Shown here in pieces: positions 21,481 to 30,457 of a stretch of DNA of 40,795 bases (its first letter is position 1; each line of letters starts with the position of its first letter). The position numbers and the translations under genes are program-made. The stretch covers positions 1 to 40,795 of the forward strand of contig JBDGXI010000008.1 in the NCBI GenBank assembly GCA_039584685.1. The letters run 5' to 3'. Below the pieces are notes generated by a model, which worked only from the letters and a program-made list of their open reading frames with translations, was not told the DNA's origin and did not search any database. Origin of the DNA: Benthicola sp039584685 (GTDB lineage: Bacteria; Gemmatimonadota; Gemmatimonadetes; Palauibacterales; Palauibacteraceae).

Positions 21481-24124
21481 TGTCACCCGAGGCGGGTGGC
21501 TCGCCGGCTCCGGCCGCGGAATCGGGCGGGGCGGCGGATGGCGCCGTGTCCGGGACGGCTCCCTCCGGCTCCGGGTCGTCCTGTCCGATCAGCCCGCGCA
21601 GCATGTCCCGCCCGCGCTCGCGAACCTCGGCCTCACCGGATTCGCGGGCCCGACGGGCGGCTTCCTCCAATACGCCGCGCGAGGATTCCTGCATGGCCTC
21701 CGGGTCCAGCTCGAACCGGGGATTCGAGGCCTGGCCGGTGAGCCGCAGGGCGAGCTCCAGGGCTCCACCGGCCCCCATGTACCGGTCGATCACCTCTCCT
21801 GCCGCGCCCGCCGCCGAAGCCGCCGCCCGGGCCAGGGTCGAGTCCGGTCGCACGAGGGCTCCCAGATCCAGCGATCCTCCGAAACCCAGGGCGCCCCGCA
21901 TCTCGGCCACCAGCTCCGAGCCGCTGAAGTCGCTTCCATCGAGAACGATCAGCCCTTCCCGGATGAGCAGTGGCGAGTCCCAGCGGGTGAACGCGAGCTC
22001 CCTGACGCCTTCGAGGCGGAGGAATCGCAGCAAGCCGTCCGTGAGCGCGTTCGACGCGATCCGGCCGTCCCGGATCTCGAAGCGGCCGACCCCGTTCAGG
22101 GCCTGTGCCAACGGCAGGGCCAGCGAGTCCAGTGCGCCCTCGAGCGCGAGGTCCATCGTCAGCGAGCCGGAGATCAGGGTACCGAGAGGCGAGTTCTGAG
22201 CCAGGTACTGCTCCGCGCGCACGTTCTCGAGGGCCAGGTCGAGACGAAACGGCTCTGACTCCACCTCCCCCAGGCGGAGGATCCCGCTGGCCGCTCCGGT
22301 TCCCCCGTACGCCGCGAACCGTGTCTCGGTCAGGTTCACCCGGTCGTGCTCCAGGAGCAGGATGCCCTCCACCCGTGACAGTCGATAGGGAAGACGAAAC
22401 ACCGAGTCCACCCGGAAGGCCACACGGCCGTTCACCGGAAGCGGTCCCGGCCGACGAAGCTCGCGTTCCGCGGCCCATTCCTCCGGCGTACGGCCCTCCA
22501 CCGGTCGGCCAGCCAGGCGTGCCCACGCGATGCGTCCATAGCCGATCTCGTTGCGGCTCGGTCCCAGGAGCGCATCGAGATCGAGCCTCGCCCCGGTGAC
22601 CGATGCCTCGACCGCGGGCGTCCGTGGCTCAGAGGCAAGGCTTCCCAGCACGTCGCTCACCGTCCCGGAAGTCTGAAGCCGATCGCCGGCGGCGATGACC
22701 GTCACGCCTTCCCAGCGCGCGCGCGTCCCCTCCAGCCTGACCTCCCCCGACGGGACTTCGATGGGCCTCACCAGCCTGTCGCCGACGATCGTGACGCCGT
22801 CGAGCCCCAACTCGCCGGCCAGGCGGGCAGCCGCCGGCCGGTCAACGACTCCGTCGCCGGTAAGGCTCCAGCGGACCGTGCCGCGTGACGCGGAGAATCC
22901 TTCCGCACCTTCCCGGCCGAAGGCTCCGGCAAGCTGCGAGACGTCCGCCCGCCCCTCGACGGCGGCGCTGAACGCGAGCGTCGAGTCGAGAGCCAGCTCA
23001 CCGGAGGCAGAGAAGGCACCGCCGGGAAGCCGCGCGCGCACACCGGAGAATTCGGCGCGTTCACCGGAGAGCCTGATGTCGGCGTCCAGCGACTCCATCA
23101 GCGGCCGGTCCGCGCCACGCCGCAAGCCACCGCCGCGCACCGTGACGATACCGTCCGCGACGGGGAACTCGCCCGGCCCGAAAGCCCCACGAACCGTGAG
23201 GTCGACTCCCAGGTCTCCCCACAAGTCGAAGGGCACGGACTCGCGAATCGAGTCGGGCAGCGCGGAGATGATCCGGGAGAGATCCACCCGGTCGCCCCGG
23301 ACGGCGAGGTCGAGCAAGCGTCTGGGAGATCTTAGAGAATCAGCCCTCCCGCTCACATCCACCGTCAGGCCGTTGACCGTTGCCGTGCCGGACTCGATTT
23401 CGATCCATTCCATCCCCGGTCCTGCGAGGGCCTCGATCTCCGCCTCGACGCGCAGGCCTCGCATTCCCTTGCGCCACGCCGGCGGATAGGCGAAGCGCAA
23501 GCTGTCCACGCCCGATTCCAGGTCGAGCGCCAGTCGCCCCTCGGCGTCCCGTTCCACGGATCCCTCGAGCCACAGGCCGTCCGCCTGCAGCGACCGTCCG
23601 CTGACGGCGTCCCGGTAGGCCACCCGGCCGTCCAGCAGCTCGATGCCCCGAATCTCCAGAGACAGAGGCGTGTCGGGCGAATCCGAATCCTCGCGCGACG
23701 CCGGAACGAAATCGCCGAAATTGGTTCTTCCCTGGTCGTCCACCTGCAGCAGCAGGCGGGGCCCGACGAGCTGCACGCGATCGATTTCCACGCGCTTCTT
23801 GAGCAGGGGGAGCAGGCGCGGGCGTAGATGAAGCTCGTCCACCGTGGCGAGTGGCATCCCCTCGAAATCGGGGAGGTTCTCGATCCGCAGGCGCAGCAGT
23901 CGTACCTCCGGCCGCGGGAAGAACGCCAGGTCGGCGGAACCGATGCTCACCCGCCGGTTGAGCGCAGAGGAAACGTGGGGCTCGGCGCGGTCCGCCAGCG
24001 AGGCCGGGTCCACGACCGTCCGCAGGACTACGATCAGCGCCAGGAACGCCACCAGCACTGCGGCGACCACACCCGCCGCCACGAGGACCAACCGGCGCGC
24101 CCAGCGGCCTTTCTCGGTACCCAT
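21467..24124 (-). CDS. AsmA family protein
   Basis: An 885-residue envelope protein. An N-terminal membrane anchor (RRLVLVAAGVVAAVLVAFLALIVV, shown in part) precedes the AsmA lead: SALNRRVSIGSADLAFFPRP and RLRIENLPDFEGMPLATVDE. A long beta-rich periplasmic region follows, ending in the AsmA_2-like segment around ISGSLTMDLALEG and NGVGRFEIRDGRI. AsmA proteins belong to the bridge-like lipid-transfer group thought to move phospholipids to the outer membrane. The C-terminal 90 residues are Glu/Arg- and Pro/Gly-rich. The ATG at 24124 follows AGGGAGACGAG; the frame to 24202 lacks such a site. It is divergent from the sigma factor gene, with 252 bases between, in which I see no clear feature. Confidence 0.88.
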   Translation of the reverse strand: MGTEKGRWARRLVLVAAGVVAAVLVAFLALIVVLRTVVDPASLADRAEPHVSSALNRRVSIGSADLAFFPRPEVRLLRLRIENLPDFEGMPLATVDELHLRPRLLPLLKKRVEIDRVQLVGPRLLLQVDDQGRTNFGDFVPASREDSDSPDTPLSLEIRGIELLDGRVAYRDAVSGRSLQADGLWLEGSVERDAEGRLALDLESGVDSLRFAYPPAWRKGMRGLRVEAEIEALAGPGMEWIEIESGTATVNGLTVDVSGRADSLRSPRRLLDLAVRGDRVDLSRIISALPDSIRESVPFDLWGDLGVDLTVRGAFGPGEFPVADGIVTVRGGGLRRGADRPLMESLDADIRLSGERAEFSGVRARLPGGAFSASGELALDSTLAFSAAVEGRADVSQLAGAFGREGAEGFSASRGTVRWSLTGDGVVDRPAAARLAGELGLDGVTIVGDRLVRPIEVPSGEVRLEGTRARWEGVTVIAAGDRLQTSGTVSDVLGSLASEPRTPAVEASVTGARLDLDALLGPSRNEIGYGRIAWARLAGRPVEGRTPEEWAAERELRRPGPLPVNGRVAFRVDSVFRLPYRLSRVEGILLLEHDRVNLTETRFAAYGGTGAASGILRLGEVESEPFRLDLALENVRAEQYLAQNSPLGTLISGSLTMDLALEGALDSLALPLAQALNGVGRFEIRDGRIASNALTDGLLRFLRLEGVRELAFTRWDSPLLIREGLIVLDGSDFSGSELVAEMRGALGFGGSLDLGALVRPDSTLARAAASAAGAAGEVIDRYMGAGGALELALRLTGQASNPRFELDPEAMQESSRGVLEEAARRARESGEAEVRERGRDMLRGLIGQDDPEPEGAVPDTAPSAAPPDSAAGAGEPPASGDNGGA

Positions 24125-24376
24125 TCTCGTCTCCCTGGTTGCTCGGCGTCGGGCCGCGCGTTCCGGCCGGGAACCCCAACCCATGGTCGGGACGTTCTCC
24201 ACAGGTCAGGACGAAGCCCGGTTCCACCCCTTGTACGGTGAGGGAAGCCCCCGCGTTCCTGCCATGTGCTCCAGGGGTGCGCCGACGGGCTGACACGACG
24301 GCGCTTGCTGCAGCGGGCGGGGCCAACATACCGTTGAGTCGATGCGGTTTCCACGCAGCGCCTGAAAGCGGGATCG

Positions 24377-24934
24377 ATGAGCATTCCGGCCGAACATAAA
24401 CGCACAGAGTTCGAGGGCGAGGCGCTCGTGCACCTCGATGCCCTGTACGGCCTGGCCCTGCGTCTCTCCGGGGGCGATGAGCCGCGGGCGGAGGACCTGG
24501 TGCAGGAGTCGGTCCTCAAGGCGTACCGCGCCTGGGACCGGTTCGAGGCCGGAACCAACTGCCGGGCCTGGTTGATGACGATCCTGCGAAACACTTTCAT
24601 CAACGAATTCCGACGACAGAAGTCGCGCCCGTCCCCCGTCGATTTCGAACAGGTCGCCGAGAGGCCTTCGTCCGAAGGGCTGTACGGCGCGGACCCCGAG
24701 GGGCGGATCTTCGACCACGTCATCGACGACCAGGTCATCTCCGCCATAGACGAGCTTCCGGACGAGTTCCGCGTAGCGGTCGTGCTGTCGGACCTCGAGG
24801 GCCTGAGCTACCAGGAAGTCGCCGAGCTCATGGAGATTCCCGTGGGCACGGTCAAGTCGCGCCTGTTCCGCGCCCGGAAGCGCCTGCAGGAGCGCCTGTA
24901 CGAATACGCAGTCGAGATGGGATACGTGAAATGA
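24377..24934 (+). CDS. ECF RNA polymerase sigma factor (SigR/RpoE-like)
   Basis: A 185-residue group 4 sigma factor. Region 2 covers about 12-85 (LYGLALRLSGG, EDLVQESVLKAYRAWDRFE, then the -10-binding TNCRAWLMTILRNTFINEFRR). Region 4 covers about 125-180 (LPDEFRVAVVLSDLEGLSYQEVAELMEIPVGTVKSRLFRAR, shown in part). The form is close to the SigR/SigH type that works with zinc anti-sigma factors. Its stop overlaps the start of such an anti-sigma gene by four bases (ATGA). Redox or stress control is typical for the pair. A thioredoxin reductase gene lies 3.3 kb downstream, but a regulatory link is only a guess. Confidence 0.92.
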   Translation: MSIPAEHKRTEFEGEALVHLDALYGLALRLSGGDEPRAEDLVQESVLKAYRAWDRFEAGTNCRAWLMTILRNTFINEFRRQKSRPSPVDFEQVAERPSSEGLYGADPEGRIFDHVIDDQVISAIDELPDEFRVAVVLSDLEGLSYQEVAELMEIPVGTVKSRLFRARKRLQERLYEYAVEMGYVK

Positions 24935-25212
24935 GCGAATACGGGTCGTGGTCGCCGGACGGAAGCCGGTCCGAGCCTGAGCTGAGCTGCGAAGAGGCGC
25001 TGGCCCGCGTGTACGAGTACCTGGACGGGGAGCTCGACGCCAGCCAGCATGATGGGGTGAGGCGGCATCTGCAGAAATGCCGCAGATGTTATCCGTATTT
25101 CGACTTCGAGAGGCTGTTTCTCGACTACATCCACGAGTTGGGAGCGACAGAGGAGTCGAGTCCGGGGCTCGAGGATCGCATCCGCAAGGTGCTCGCGGCC
25201 CAGCCAGATTGA
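24931..25212 (+). CDS. zinc-binding anti-sigma factor (ZAS)
   Basis: A 93-residue cytosolic anti-sigma factor. The zinc motif HX3CX2C is seen in RRHLQKCRRCYPYF, preceded by LARVYEYLDGELD, the usual first helix with its upstream Cys (SCEEAL) that can be the fourth ligand. In RsrA-type proteins, oxidation of these Cys residues releases the sigma factor, giving a thiol-stress switch. There is no membrane segment. It is coupled to the sigma gene by the ATGA overlap. The C-terminal 30 residues (SPGLEDRIRKVLAAQ) are the sigma-contacting type of tail. Confidence 0.9.
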   Translation: MSEYGSWSPDGSRSEPELSCEEALARVYEYLDGELDASQHDGVRRHLQKCRRCYPYFDFERLFLDYIHELGATEESSPGLEDRIRKVLAAQPD

Positions 25213-25332
25213 TCGATTCGACGTTGCTGACGAGCCCCTCCGGTAGTACCCTCTAGCACGCGTGCCAGGTCGCCAGGACCGAGGCTCTGCAGCGTGTTCG
25301 CCCGACCCGTTGCGTCGGGCCATTCCCTCCGC

Positions 25333-26427
25333 ATGGAACATGACCGTCAACAGACGATGACCGGAAGAATGAGAGACCTGATCGATCGGCTTCTGGACGC
25401 CCGCGGGCCCTCCGGATACGAGACGCGAGCGGCCACGGTGTGGAGAGACGAAGCCGCTACTTTTGCGGACGAGACATGGGGCGATGTTCACGGTAACAGC
25501 TTCGCCGAGATCAACCCGGGAGCCACTCCACGCGTGATGCTCGCCGGCCACATCGATGAGATCGGCCTCATGATCAATCACATCGATGACCAGGGGTACC
25601 TGTGGGTGCGGGGTGTCGGCGGCTGGGACGCGCAGGTGCTTGTCGGTCAGCGTGTCGAGATCCTGGCCGATTCCGGCCTCGTGGCCGGGGTTGTGGGTCG
25701 CCGGGCGATTCACCTCATTCGCGGTGATGACGGAGAAAAGGCGGTCAAGGTCAAGGACCTGTGGATCGACATCGGGGCGACCAGCGCCGAAGAGGCCGCG
25801 AAGCGGGTAGGGATCGGAGACGTGGCCGTGGTCCGGTCCGATACGCTGGAACTGACGGAGGACCTTATCGCCGCCCGGTCGATCGACGACCGCGTGGGCG
25901 CCGTCGTGGTCCTCGAGGCGCTGCGCCGGGCCCGCGACAAGGGGTGCTCGGCCAACGCTGTGGCGGTGGCCACCGTTCAGGAGGAGATCGGATACATGGC
26001 GGCTGGCGGGGCGCGGACCGGCTCCTATGGCCTGGATCCGAGCGTCGGAATCGTCGTGGACGTCACGCACGCGACCGACCACCCGAGCGTGGACAAGAAC
26101 GAGCACGGAGACATTCGCCTCGGTGGCGGACCCGTCCTGGCCCGTGGGGCGGCGATCAATCCCGTCGTGTTCCGCGGTCTGGCCGGTGCGGCGAAGGATG
26201 CCGGTTTCGAAGTCCAGATCCAGGCGATTCCGGCGATGACCGGCACGGACGCAGACGCCATACGCATGTCGCGCACGGGTGTGGCCACGGGCCTGGTGTC
26301 GATCCCGAACCGGTACATGCATTCCCCGAATCAGCTGGTGAGCCGCCGCGATCTGGATCAGGCGGCGGAGCTCATCGCCGACTACCTGGTCGGGCTGTCG
26401 GACGGGGACAGCTTCCTGCCTGGTTGA
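25333..26427 (+). CDS. M42 family metalloaminopeptidase
   Basis: A cytosolic two-metal aminopeptidase of the TET/PepA-glutamyl type, about 356-364 residues depending on the start. Metal and catalytic residues are visible in order: His in LAGHIDEIGLMI, Asp in RSIDDRVGAV, the Glu pair in VQEEIGYMAAGGA, Asp in IVVDVTHATD, and His in NRYMHSPNQLV. Such enzymes form large tetrahedral dodecamers and degrade peptides. No start (25294 GTG, 25333, 25357 or 25369 ATG) has a strong ribosome binding site, so the exact N terminus is uncertain; the conserved part begins at LIDRLLDARGPSGYE. It stands immediately before a DtxR-like regulator. Confidence 0.9.
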   Translation: MEHDRQQTMTGRMRDLIDRLLDARGPSGYETRAATVWRDEAATFADETWGDVHGNSFAEINPGATPRVMLAGHIDEIGLMINHIDDQGYLWVRGVGGWDAQVLVGQRVEILADSGLVAGVVGRRAIHLIRGDDGEKAVKVKDLWIDIGATSAEEAAKRVGIGDVAVVRSDTLELTEDLIAARSIDDRVGAVVVLEALRRARDKGCSANAVAVATVQEEIGYMAAGGARTGSYGLDPSVGIVVDVTHATDHPSVDKNEHGDIRLGGGPVLARGAAINPVVFRGLAGAAKDAGFEVQIQAIPAMTGTDADAIRMSRTGVATGLVSIPNRYMHSPNQLVSRRDLDQAAELIADYLVGLSDGDSFLPG

Positions 26428-26428
26428 C

Positions 26429-27127
26429 GTGAGCGGAGATCGAGTCGGGCCCCCGAGGGCGCACAGCCGGGCCGTCGAGGACTACCTGAAGGCTGTCTTC
26501 AAGCTCCAGGCTGAGAGCGCCCAGGTCTCCACGACGGCGCTCGCCGGAGAACTCGACCGTTCAGCCGCCTCCGTGACGAACATGGTGAAGGGCCTGGCCG
26601 AACAGGATCTCCTCGTGCACGAGCCCTATCGCGGGGTCCGGCTGACTGCGCAGGGCGAGTCGGCTGCCCTCGGGATCATTCGCCGGCACCGGGTGATCGA
26701 GACGTACCTGATCGAACGCCTGGGCTACACCTGGGACGGAGTGCACGACGAAGCCGAGCGGCTGGAGCACGCCGTGTCCGACGAGCTGGTCGATCGGATG
26801 GCCCGGGCCCTCGGAGATCCGGACGAGGATCCGCACGGTGCGCCCATCCCCTCTTCCGAAGGCGTGATCGCCAGCCGGGATCTGGTCTGTCTCACCGACC
26901 TTCCAGAGGGAGTGCTCGCCGTCGTACGAGAGGTGTCGGACGAGGACTCGGAGCGCTTGCGCGAGCTGGCCGCCGCCGGTTTCTTGCTCGGTACGGACGT
27001 GCAGGTGATCCGCAGATCGCCCGATGGCGATGTGGTGGTTCGCGTCGCCGCCGAAGAGAGGCCGATCGACGCCGTTACGGCCGGTCTGATCCGGGTCGAG
27101 CGGAGCCAAACGAAACCAGTGGACTGA
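26429..27127 (+). CDS. DtxR/MntR-family metal-dependent regulator
   Basis: A 232-residue iron- or manganese-sensing repressor. The N-terminal winged helix is at about 12-75 (AVEDYLKAVFKLQAE, VSTTALAGELDRSAASVTNMVKGL in two parts). The dimerisation and metal-binding domain follows (HRVIETYLIERLGY, DEAERLEHAVSD). A C-terminal FeoA/SH3-like domain covers about 155-225 (LTDLPEGVLAVVREVSD). The GTG start lies one base after the M42 stop, so the two are probably cotranscribed. Which metal it senses and which genes it controls are not visible; no transporter gene for iron or manganese is next to it. Confidence 0.9.
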   Translation: MSGDRVGPPRAHSRAVEDYLKAVFKLQAESAQVSTTALAGELDRSAASVTNMVKGLAEQDLLVHEPYRGVRLTAQGESAALGIIRRHRVIETYLIERLGYTWDGVHDEAERLEHAVSDELVDRMARALGDPDEDPHGAPIPSSEGVIASRDLVCLTDLPEGVLAVVREVSDEDSERLRELAAAGFLLGTDVQVIRRSPDGDVVVRVAAEERPIDAVTAGLIRVERSQTKPVD

Positions 27128-27131
27128 TACG

Positions 27132-27371
27132 ATGACAGCGATAAAGGTCGACAACGATACGTGGACCGCCACTCTCGGCGGACCGTCGCGTGAGGGATTC
27201 CGCACCGTGGTCTTCTTCTGCTCGAGCAACGGGCAGCGACCGTACCGGGTGGCGGAAGTGCCGGCCGAGCGCTTCGCCTCGCAGGACGATCTCGACGGGC
27301 TCTCGACGGACGAGGTCATGAAGCTGTTCGCGGACACCGGCTCGATGGGCGTCCCGCGAAGCTACGGTTGA
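27132..27371 (+). CDS. hypothetical small protein
   Basis: A 79-residue product with a protein-like sequence: strands TWTATLGGPSREGFRTVVFFCSS, a central YRVAEVPAERF and a helical end LSTDEVMKLFADTG. I do not recognise the family. It starts four bases after the DtxR-type gene and its stop overlaps the TTG start of the PHP gene, so it sits inside an operon of tightly packed genes. No signal peptide or membrane segment. Confidence 0.65.
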   Translation: MTAIKVDNDTWTATLGGPSREGFRTVVFFCSSNGQRPYRVAEVPAERFASQDDLDGLSTDEVMKLFADTGSMGVPRSYG

Positions 27372-28204
27372 GCCCTCCATCTGTGGGCTACGTAGACCTT
27401 CACCTCCACTCGACCGCCTCGGACGGGATTCTCTCTCCGACCGATGTAGCACGCGAGATCTCCGCCAGGGGCCTGCGCGGCTTCTCGCTCACCGACCACG
27501 ATACCGTGGGAGGCGTGGAGGAGGCAGCTGCCGAGGCCGCGCGTCTCGGCCTCGACTTCGTGGTCGGCGCCGAGCTCTCCGCGAACGCTCCCGGCCGCTC
27601 GATCCACATCCTGGCCTACGGATTCGACCCTACGGACGGTGACATGCGCGCCTTCTTCAGCGAGTTCCGCGCAGATCGCCTTCGTCGGACGGACGAGATG
27701 GTGAGACTGTTGCGGACCCTGGGCCCGGGGATCACGGTGGACGATGTGATGGCCGAGGCCGGTGATGGCGTACCCACTCGCGCGCACGTGGGGCGGGCAC
27801 TGGTGAATGGCGGCTGGGTACGCGAGCATAACGAGGCTTTTCGCCGTTACATTGCGCGCGGAAAGCCGGCGTTCGTCGAGAAGAAGCCGACGCCGCCGGA
27901 GGAGGTGTGTGAGCTGGTGCGCCGCGCCGGGGGAGTCACGATTCTCGCTCACCCGGGCCGGGATTTCACGCAGGCGGAGCTCGGCGCCTGGATGGCGGGA
28001 AGCTTCGACGGGGTCGAGATCCTCCACCCGCGGAACGATCCAGGGGTGCGGCGCACCCTCGAGCAGCTGGCGGACCGGCAGGATCTCTTGCGCGGGGGTG
28101 GCTCCGATTGGCACGGCGCCGATTGGGGAGCGCCACCCGGGTCCCAGAAGGTCCCCATCGGGTGGATGCGCGCGATCGAGAGACGCTGCTCGGCTATCCG
28201 GTGA
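27368..28204 (+). CDS. PHP domain phosphoesterase (nucleoside 3',5'-bisphosphate phosphatase/RNase AM type)
   Basis: A 278-residue PHP protein. Metal motifs are DLHLHSTASDG (motif I), SLTDHDTVGG (motif II), VVGAELSAN (Glu motif), ILAHPGRD and, near the end, GGSDWHG. The length and order match YciV/RNase AM-like enzymes that remove 5' nucleotides from small RNAs or dephosphorylate 3',5'-bisphosphonucleotides. The TTG at 27368 overlaps the upstream stop (TTGA); a GTG at 27383 (MGYVDLHLHS) is equally plausible. Substrate choice within the family is not certain. A second PHP domain occurs at 32.2 kb fused to a kinase. Confidence 0.87.
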   Translation: MSPPSVGYVDLHLHSTASDGILSPTDVAREISARGLRGFSLTDHDTVGGVEEAAAEAARLGLDFVVGAELSANAPGRSIHILAYGFDPTDGDMRAFFSEFRADRLRRTDEMVRLLRTLGPGITVDDVMAEAGDGVPTRAHVGRALVNGGWVREHNEAFRRYIARGKPAFVEKKPTPPEEVCELVRRAGGVTILAHPGRDFTQAELGAWMAGSFDGVEILHPRNDPGVRRTLEQLADRQDLLRGGGSDWHGADWGAPPGSQKVPIGWMRAIERRCSAIR

Positions 28205-28271
28205 CGCACGGGAACCTGCATTTGTTGTAAGAGGCGGGCCGAAGGCACGCCGCGCTGAGTGGAGATCGAGA

Positions 28272-29246
28272 ATGACTGACATACGGAAGGAAACTCTGGT
28301 CATAGTGGGCTCGGGGCCCGCGGCCTGGACGGCGGCAATCTACGCGGCCCGTGCCGAGCTGGAGCCGCTCGTGTTCGAGGGGTCGTTCAGCCGCACGATG
28401 ATTCCCGGCGGGCAGCTCATGTTCACGACCGAGATCGAGAACTACCCCGGCTTCCCCGAAGGAGTCACCGGGCAGGAAATGATGGCGGATTTCAAGGCAC
28501 AGGCTGAACGCTTCGGCACACGGGTCATCACGGAAGACATCGTCAGGGTCGACTTCACGGGCCGGCCGTTCCGCCTGTGGTCCGGGGCCGGGGAAGAAGT
28601 CGAGGCGAGCGCCGTCATCCTCGCAACGGGCGCCAACGCGCGCTGGATCGGCCTCGAGAACGAGGAACGTCTTGCCCAGTCGGGTGGAGGGGTCTCGGCC
28701 TGCGCGGTATGCGACGGGGCGCTTCCGTTCTTCCGGGATCGGGTGATCGCGGTGGTTGGTGGTGGAGACAGCGCGCTGGAAGACGCTCTCTACATGACGA
28801 AGTTCGCCTCCGAGGTAGTGGTGATACACCGGCGGGACGAGCTTCGGGCGTCGAAGATCATGCAGCAGAGAGCCTTCGAGAACGAGAAGATCCGCATCGA
28901 CTGGAACACCGTCGTGACCGATGTCCTGGGCGACGACGAGATCACCGGCGTGCGGCTGAAGGACACGGTCACCGGTGACGAACGGGAGATGGAAGTCGGC
29001 GGACTGTTCGTGGCGATCGGCCACACGCCGAACACCGCTTTTCTGGGCGATCAGGTGACCCTCAAAGACAACGGCTACGTCGCCGCTCCCGTGCCCTGGC
29101 GCACCGTGACCTCGGTCCCCGGAGTGTTCGCGGCGGGTGACGTGATGGATGACTACTACCGACAGGCCGTGACCGCCGCGGGCACCGGTTGTATGGCGGC
29201 GCTCGAGGCCGAACGGTGGCTGGCACACGGCGAAGACCACGGCTGA
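28272..29246 (+). CDS. trxB: thioredoxin reductase (NADPH-flavoprotein)
   Basis: A 324-residue low-molecular-weight thioredoxin reductase. FAD motif VIVGSGPAAWTAAIYAAR at about 10-27; redox pair Cys144 and Cys147 in SACAVCDG (commonly CATCDG); NADPH site AVVGGGDSALEDALYM with the HRRDELRAS phosphate-binding stretch; and second FAD motif GVFAAGDVMD. It reduces thioredoxin in the cytosol. A GGAG sits about eight bases before the ATG. It follows the PHP gene by 67 bases. It is a free-standing gene without a thioredoxin gene alongside. Confidence 0.94.
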   Translation: MTDIRKETLVIVGSGPAAWTAAIYAARAELEPLVFEGSFSRTMIPGGQLMFTTEIENYPGFPEGVTGQEMMADFKAQAERFGTRVITEDIVRVDFTGRPFRLWSGAGEEVEASAVILATGANARWIGLENEERLAQSGGGVSACAVCDGALPFFRDRVIAVVGGGDSALEDALYMTKFASEVVVIHRRDELRASKIMQQRAFENEKIRIDWNTVVTDVLGDDEITGVRLKDTVTGDEREMEVGGLFVAIGHTPNTAFLGDQVTLKDNGYVAAPVPWRTVTSVPGVFAAGDVMDDYYRQAVTAAGTGCMAALEAERWLAHGEDHG

Positions 29247-29418
29247 GGCGGGATCACGGGCTGGCTCGAAACTCACGGAAAGAGGAACCGGACGCGCGTC
29301 TCGCAGGTACAAGGTCGGCCCGGATCGTTGACTTGATCGGCGGCCGGAAACTACAGTGACCAAGGTCGGGGGCCGAAGGCCGGCCACCCGACCCGTCGAT
29401 ATGAGCGGGAAGGTTGAC

Positions 29419-29781
29419 ATGAGCGACACGACGACCGAAGGGGGAGTGACCCTCACCCTGACAGAAGAGGCCGCGGTGCAGGTGCGGCAGTTCTTCGCGG
29501 CCGAGAACCTGGACGAGAAATCCGGCGCCCTGCGGGTGAGCGTCATGCCTGGCGGGTGCTCGGGGTTCGAGTACACTCTCGAGGTGGACGAGGACGAACC
29601 GGCGGACGATGATTACGTGCTGGAATCGCAGGGAATCCGCCTGTTCATGGACCCATTCAGCGGCCAGTATCTGTCGGGGGTGACGATCGGATACCACAGC
29701 AGCTTCCAGGGCCAGGGCTTCACGTTCGAGAACCCCAACGCGACGGGCTCCTGCGGCTGCGGAACCTCCTTCTCGGTCTGA
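29419..29781 (+). CDS. A-type iron-sulfur carrier (ErpA/IscA/HesB family)
   Basis: A 120-residue Fe-S assembly accessory protein. The three ligand cysteines of the family are present: one in MPGGCSGFEYTL and two in GSCGCGTSF at the end. The opening VTLTLTEEAAVQVRQFF is the family's first helix. It receives and passes on Fe-S clusters to apoproteins in the cytosol. The ATG at 29419 follows GGAAGG at good spacing; starts at 29356 and 29401 would add an unconserved lead. No other isc or suf genes occur in the window. Confidence 0.92.
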   Translation: MSDTTTEGGVTLTLTEEAAVQVRQFFAAENLDEKSGALRVSVMPGGCSGFEYTLEVDEDEPADDDYVLESQGIRLFMDPFSGQYLSGVTIGYHSSFQGQGFTFENPNATGSCGCGTSFSV

Positions 29782-29806
29782 CCCCGGCAATGCCACCGCG
29801 TATCGC

Positions 29807-30457
29807 GTGATCGACTCCCGTCTAGAGGTTCGCGCCGTCCCGGTGGGGCCATTCCAGGCGAACTGCTTCCTGGTGCGGTCGGGTGCGGACGTCATCGTAA
29901 TCGATCCCGGTGCAGAGCCCGACCGTATCGAGGCTCTGCTCGACGCCTGGGACGCGCATCCCGCGGCCATCGTCCTCACACACGCCCACGTGGACCACGT
30001 CGGCGGGGTCGCCGGACTCGTCCGCAGGTATGGAGCTCCGGTATACCTGCACGCCGCGGACCTCCCGCTGTACGAACGGGCTGCCGATCATGGAGCGATG
30101 TTCGGCGTCTCGGTGGAACCGGCGCCTCCACCGGATCACTGGCTCGAGCACGGCCAGACCCTGGGGATCGGGGCAATCGAGCTCGAAGTGCGTCACGCTC
30201 CCGGTCACTCGCCCGGCGGAGTGGTCCTGGTGGGAGATTCGGAGGCGTTCGTAGGGGACTGCGTGTTCGCCGGCTCGATCGGACGCACGGACCTTCCCGG
30301 AGGAGATACGGGCACCCTGCTTCGTTCCATTCGCGAGCAGATCCTCACCCTGCCTCCCTCCACGACGCTCTACTCAGGACACGGACCCGCGACCACGGTC
30401 GAGACCGAAGCCGAGTCGAACCCGTTCGTCGGCCGCAACGCGGGCATGAGCTGGTGA
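29807..30457 (+). CDS. MBL-fold metallohydrolase (glyoxalase II-like)
   Basis: A 216-residue metallo-beta-lactamase-fold hydrolase. The HxHxDH motif is THAHVDHVGG at about 60-67. Further metal residues lie in RHAPGHSPGG (His), VFVGDCVF-type Asp (AFVGDCVFAG) and the final LYSGHGPAT His. This layout is that of the short glyoxalase II-like family that hydrolyses thioesters such as S-lactoyl-glutathione or relatives; the substrate is not certain. The start is a GTG with no strong ribosome binding site, 25 bases after the Fe-S carrier gene. It overlaps the next gene (TGATG). Confidence 0.9.
   Translation: MIDSRLEVRAVPVGPFQANCFLVRSGADVIVIDPGAEPDRIEALLDAWDAHPAAIVLTHAHVDHVGGVAGLVRRYGAPVYLHAADLPLYERAADHGAMFGVSVEPAPPPDHWLEHGQTLGIGAIELEVRHAPGHSPGGVVLVGDSEAFVGDCVFAGSIGRTDLPGGDTGTLLRSIREQILTLPPSTTLYSGHGPATTVETEAESNPFVGRNAGMSW

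Noticed and set aside
28205..28271. SigR-type promoter (GGGAAC with GTTG) before trxB
   Set aside because: The two elements are only eight bases apart, far short of the 16-18 needed.
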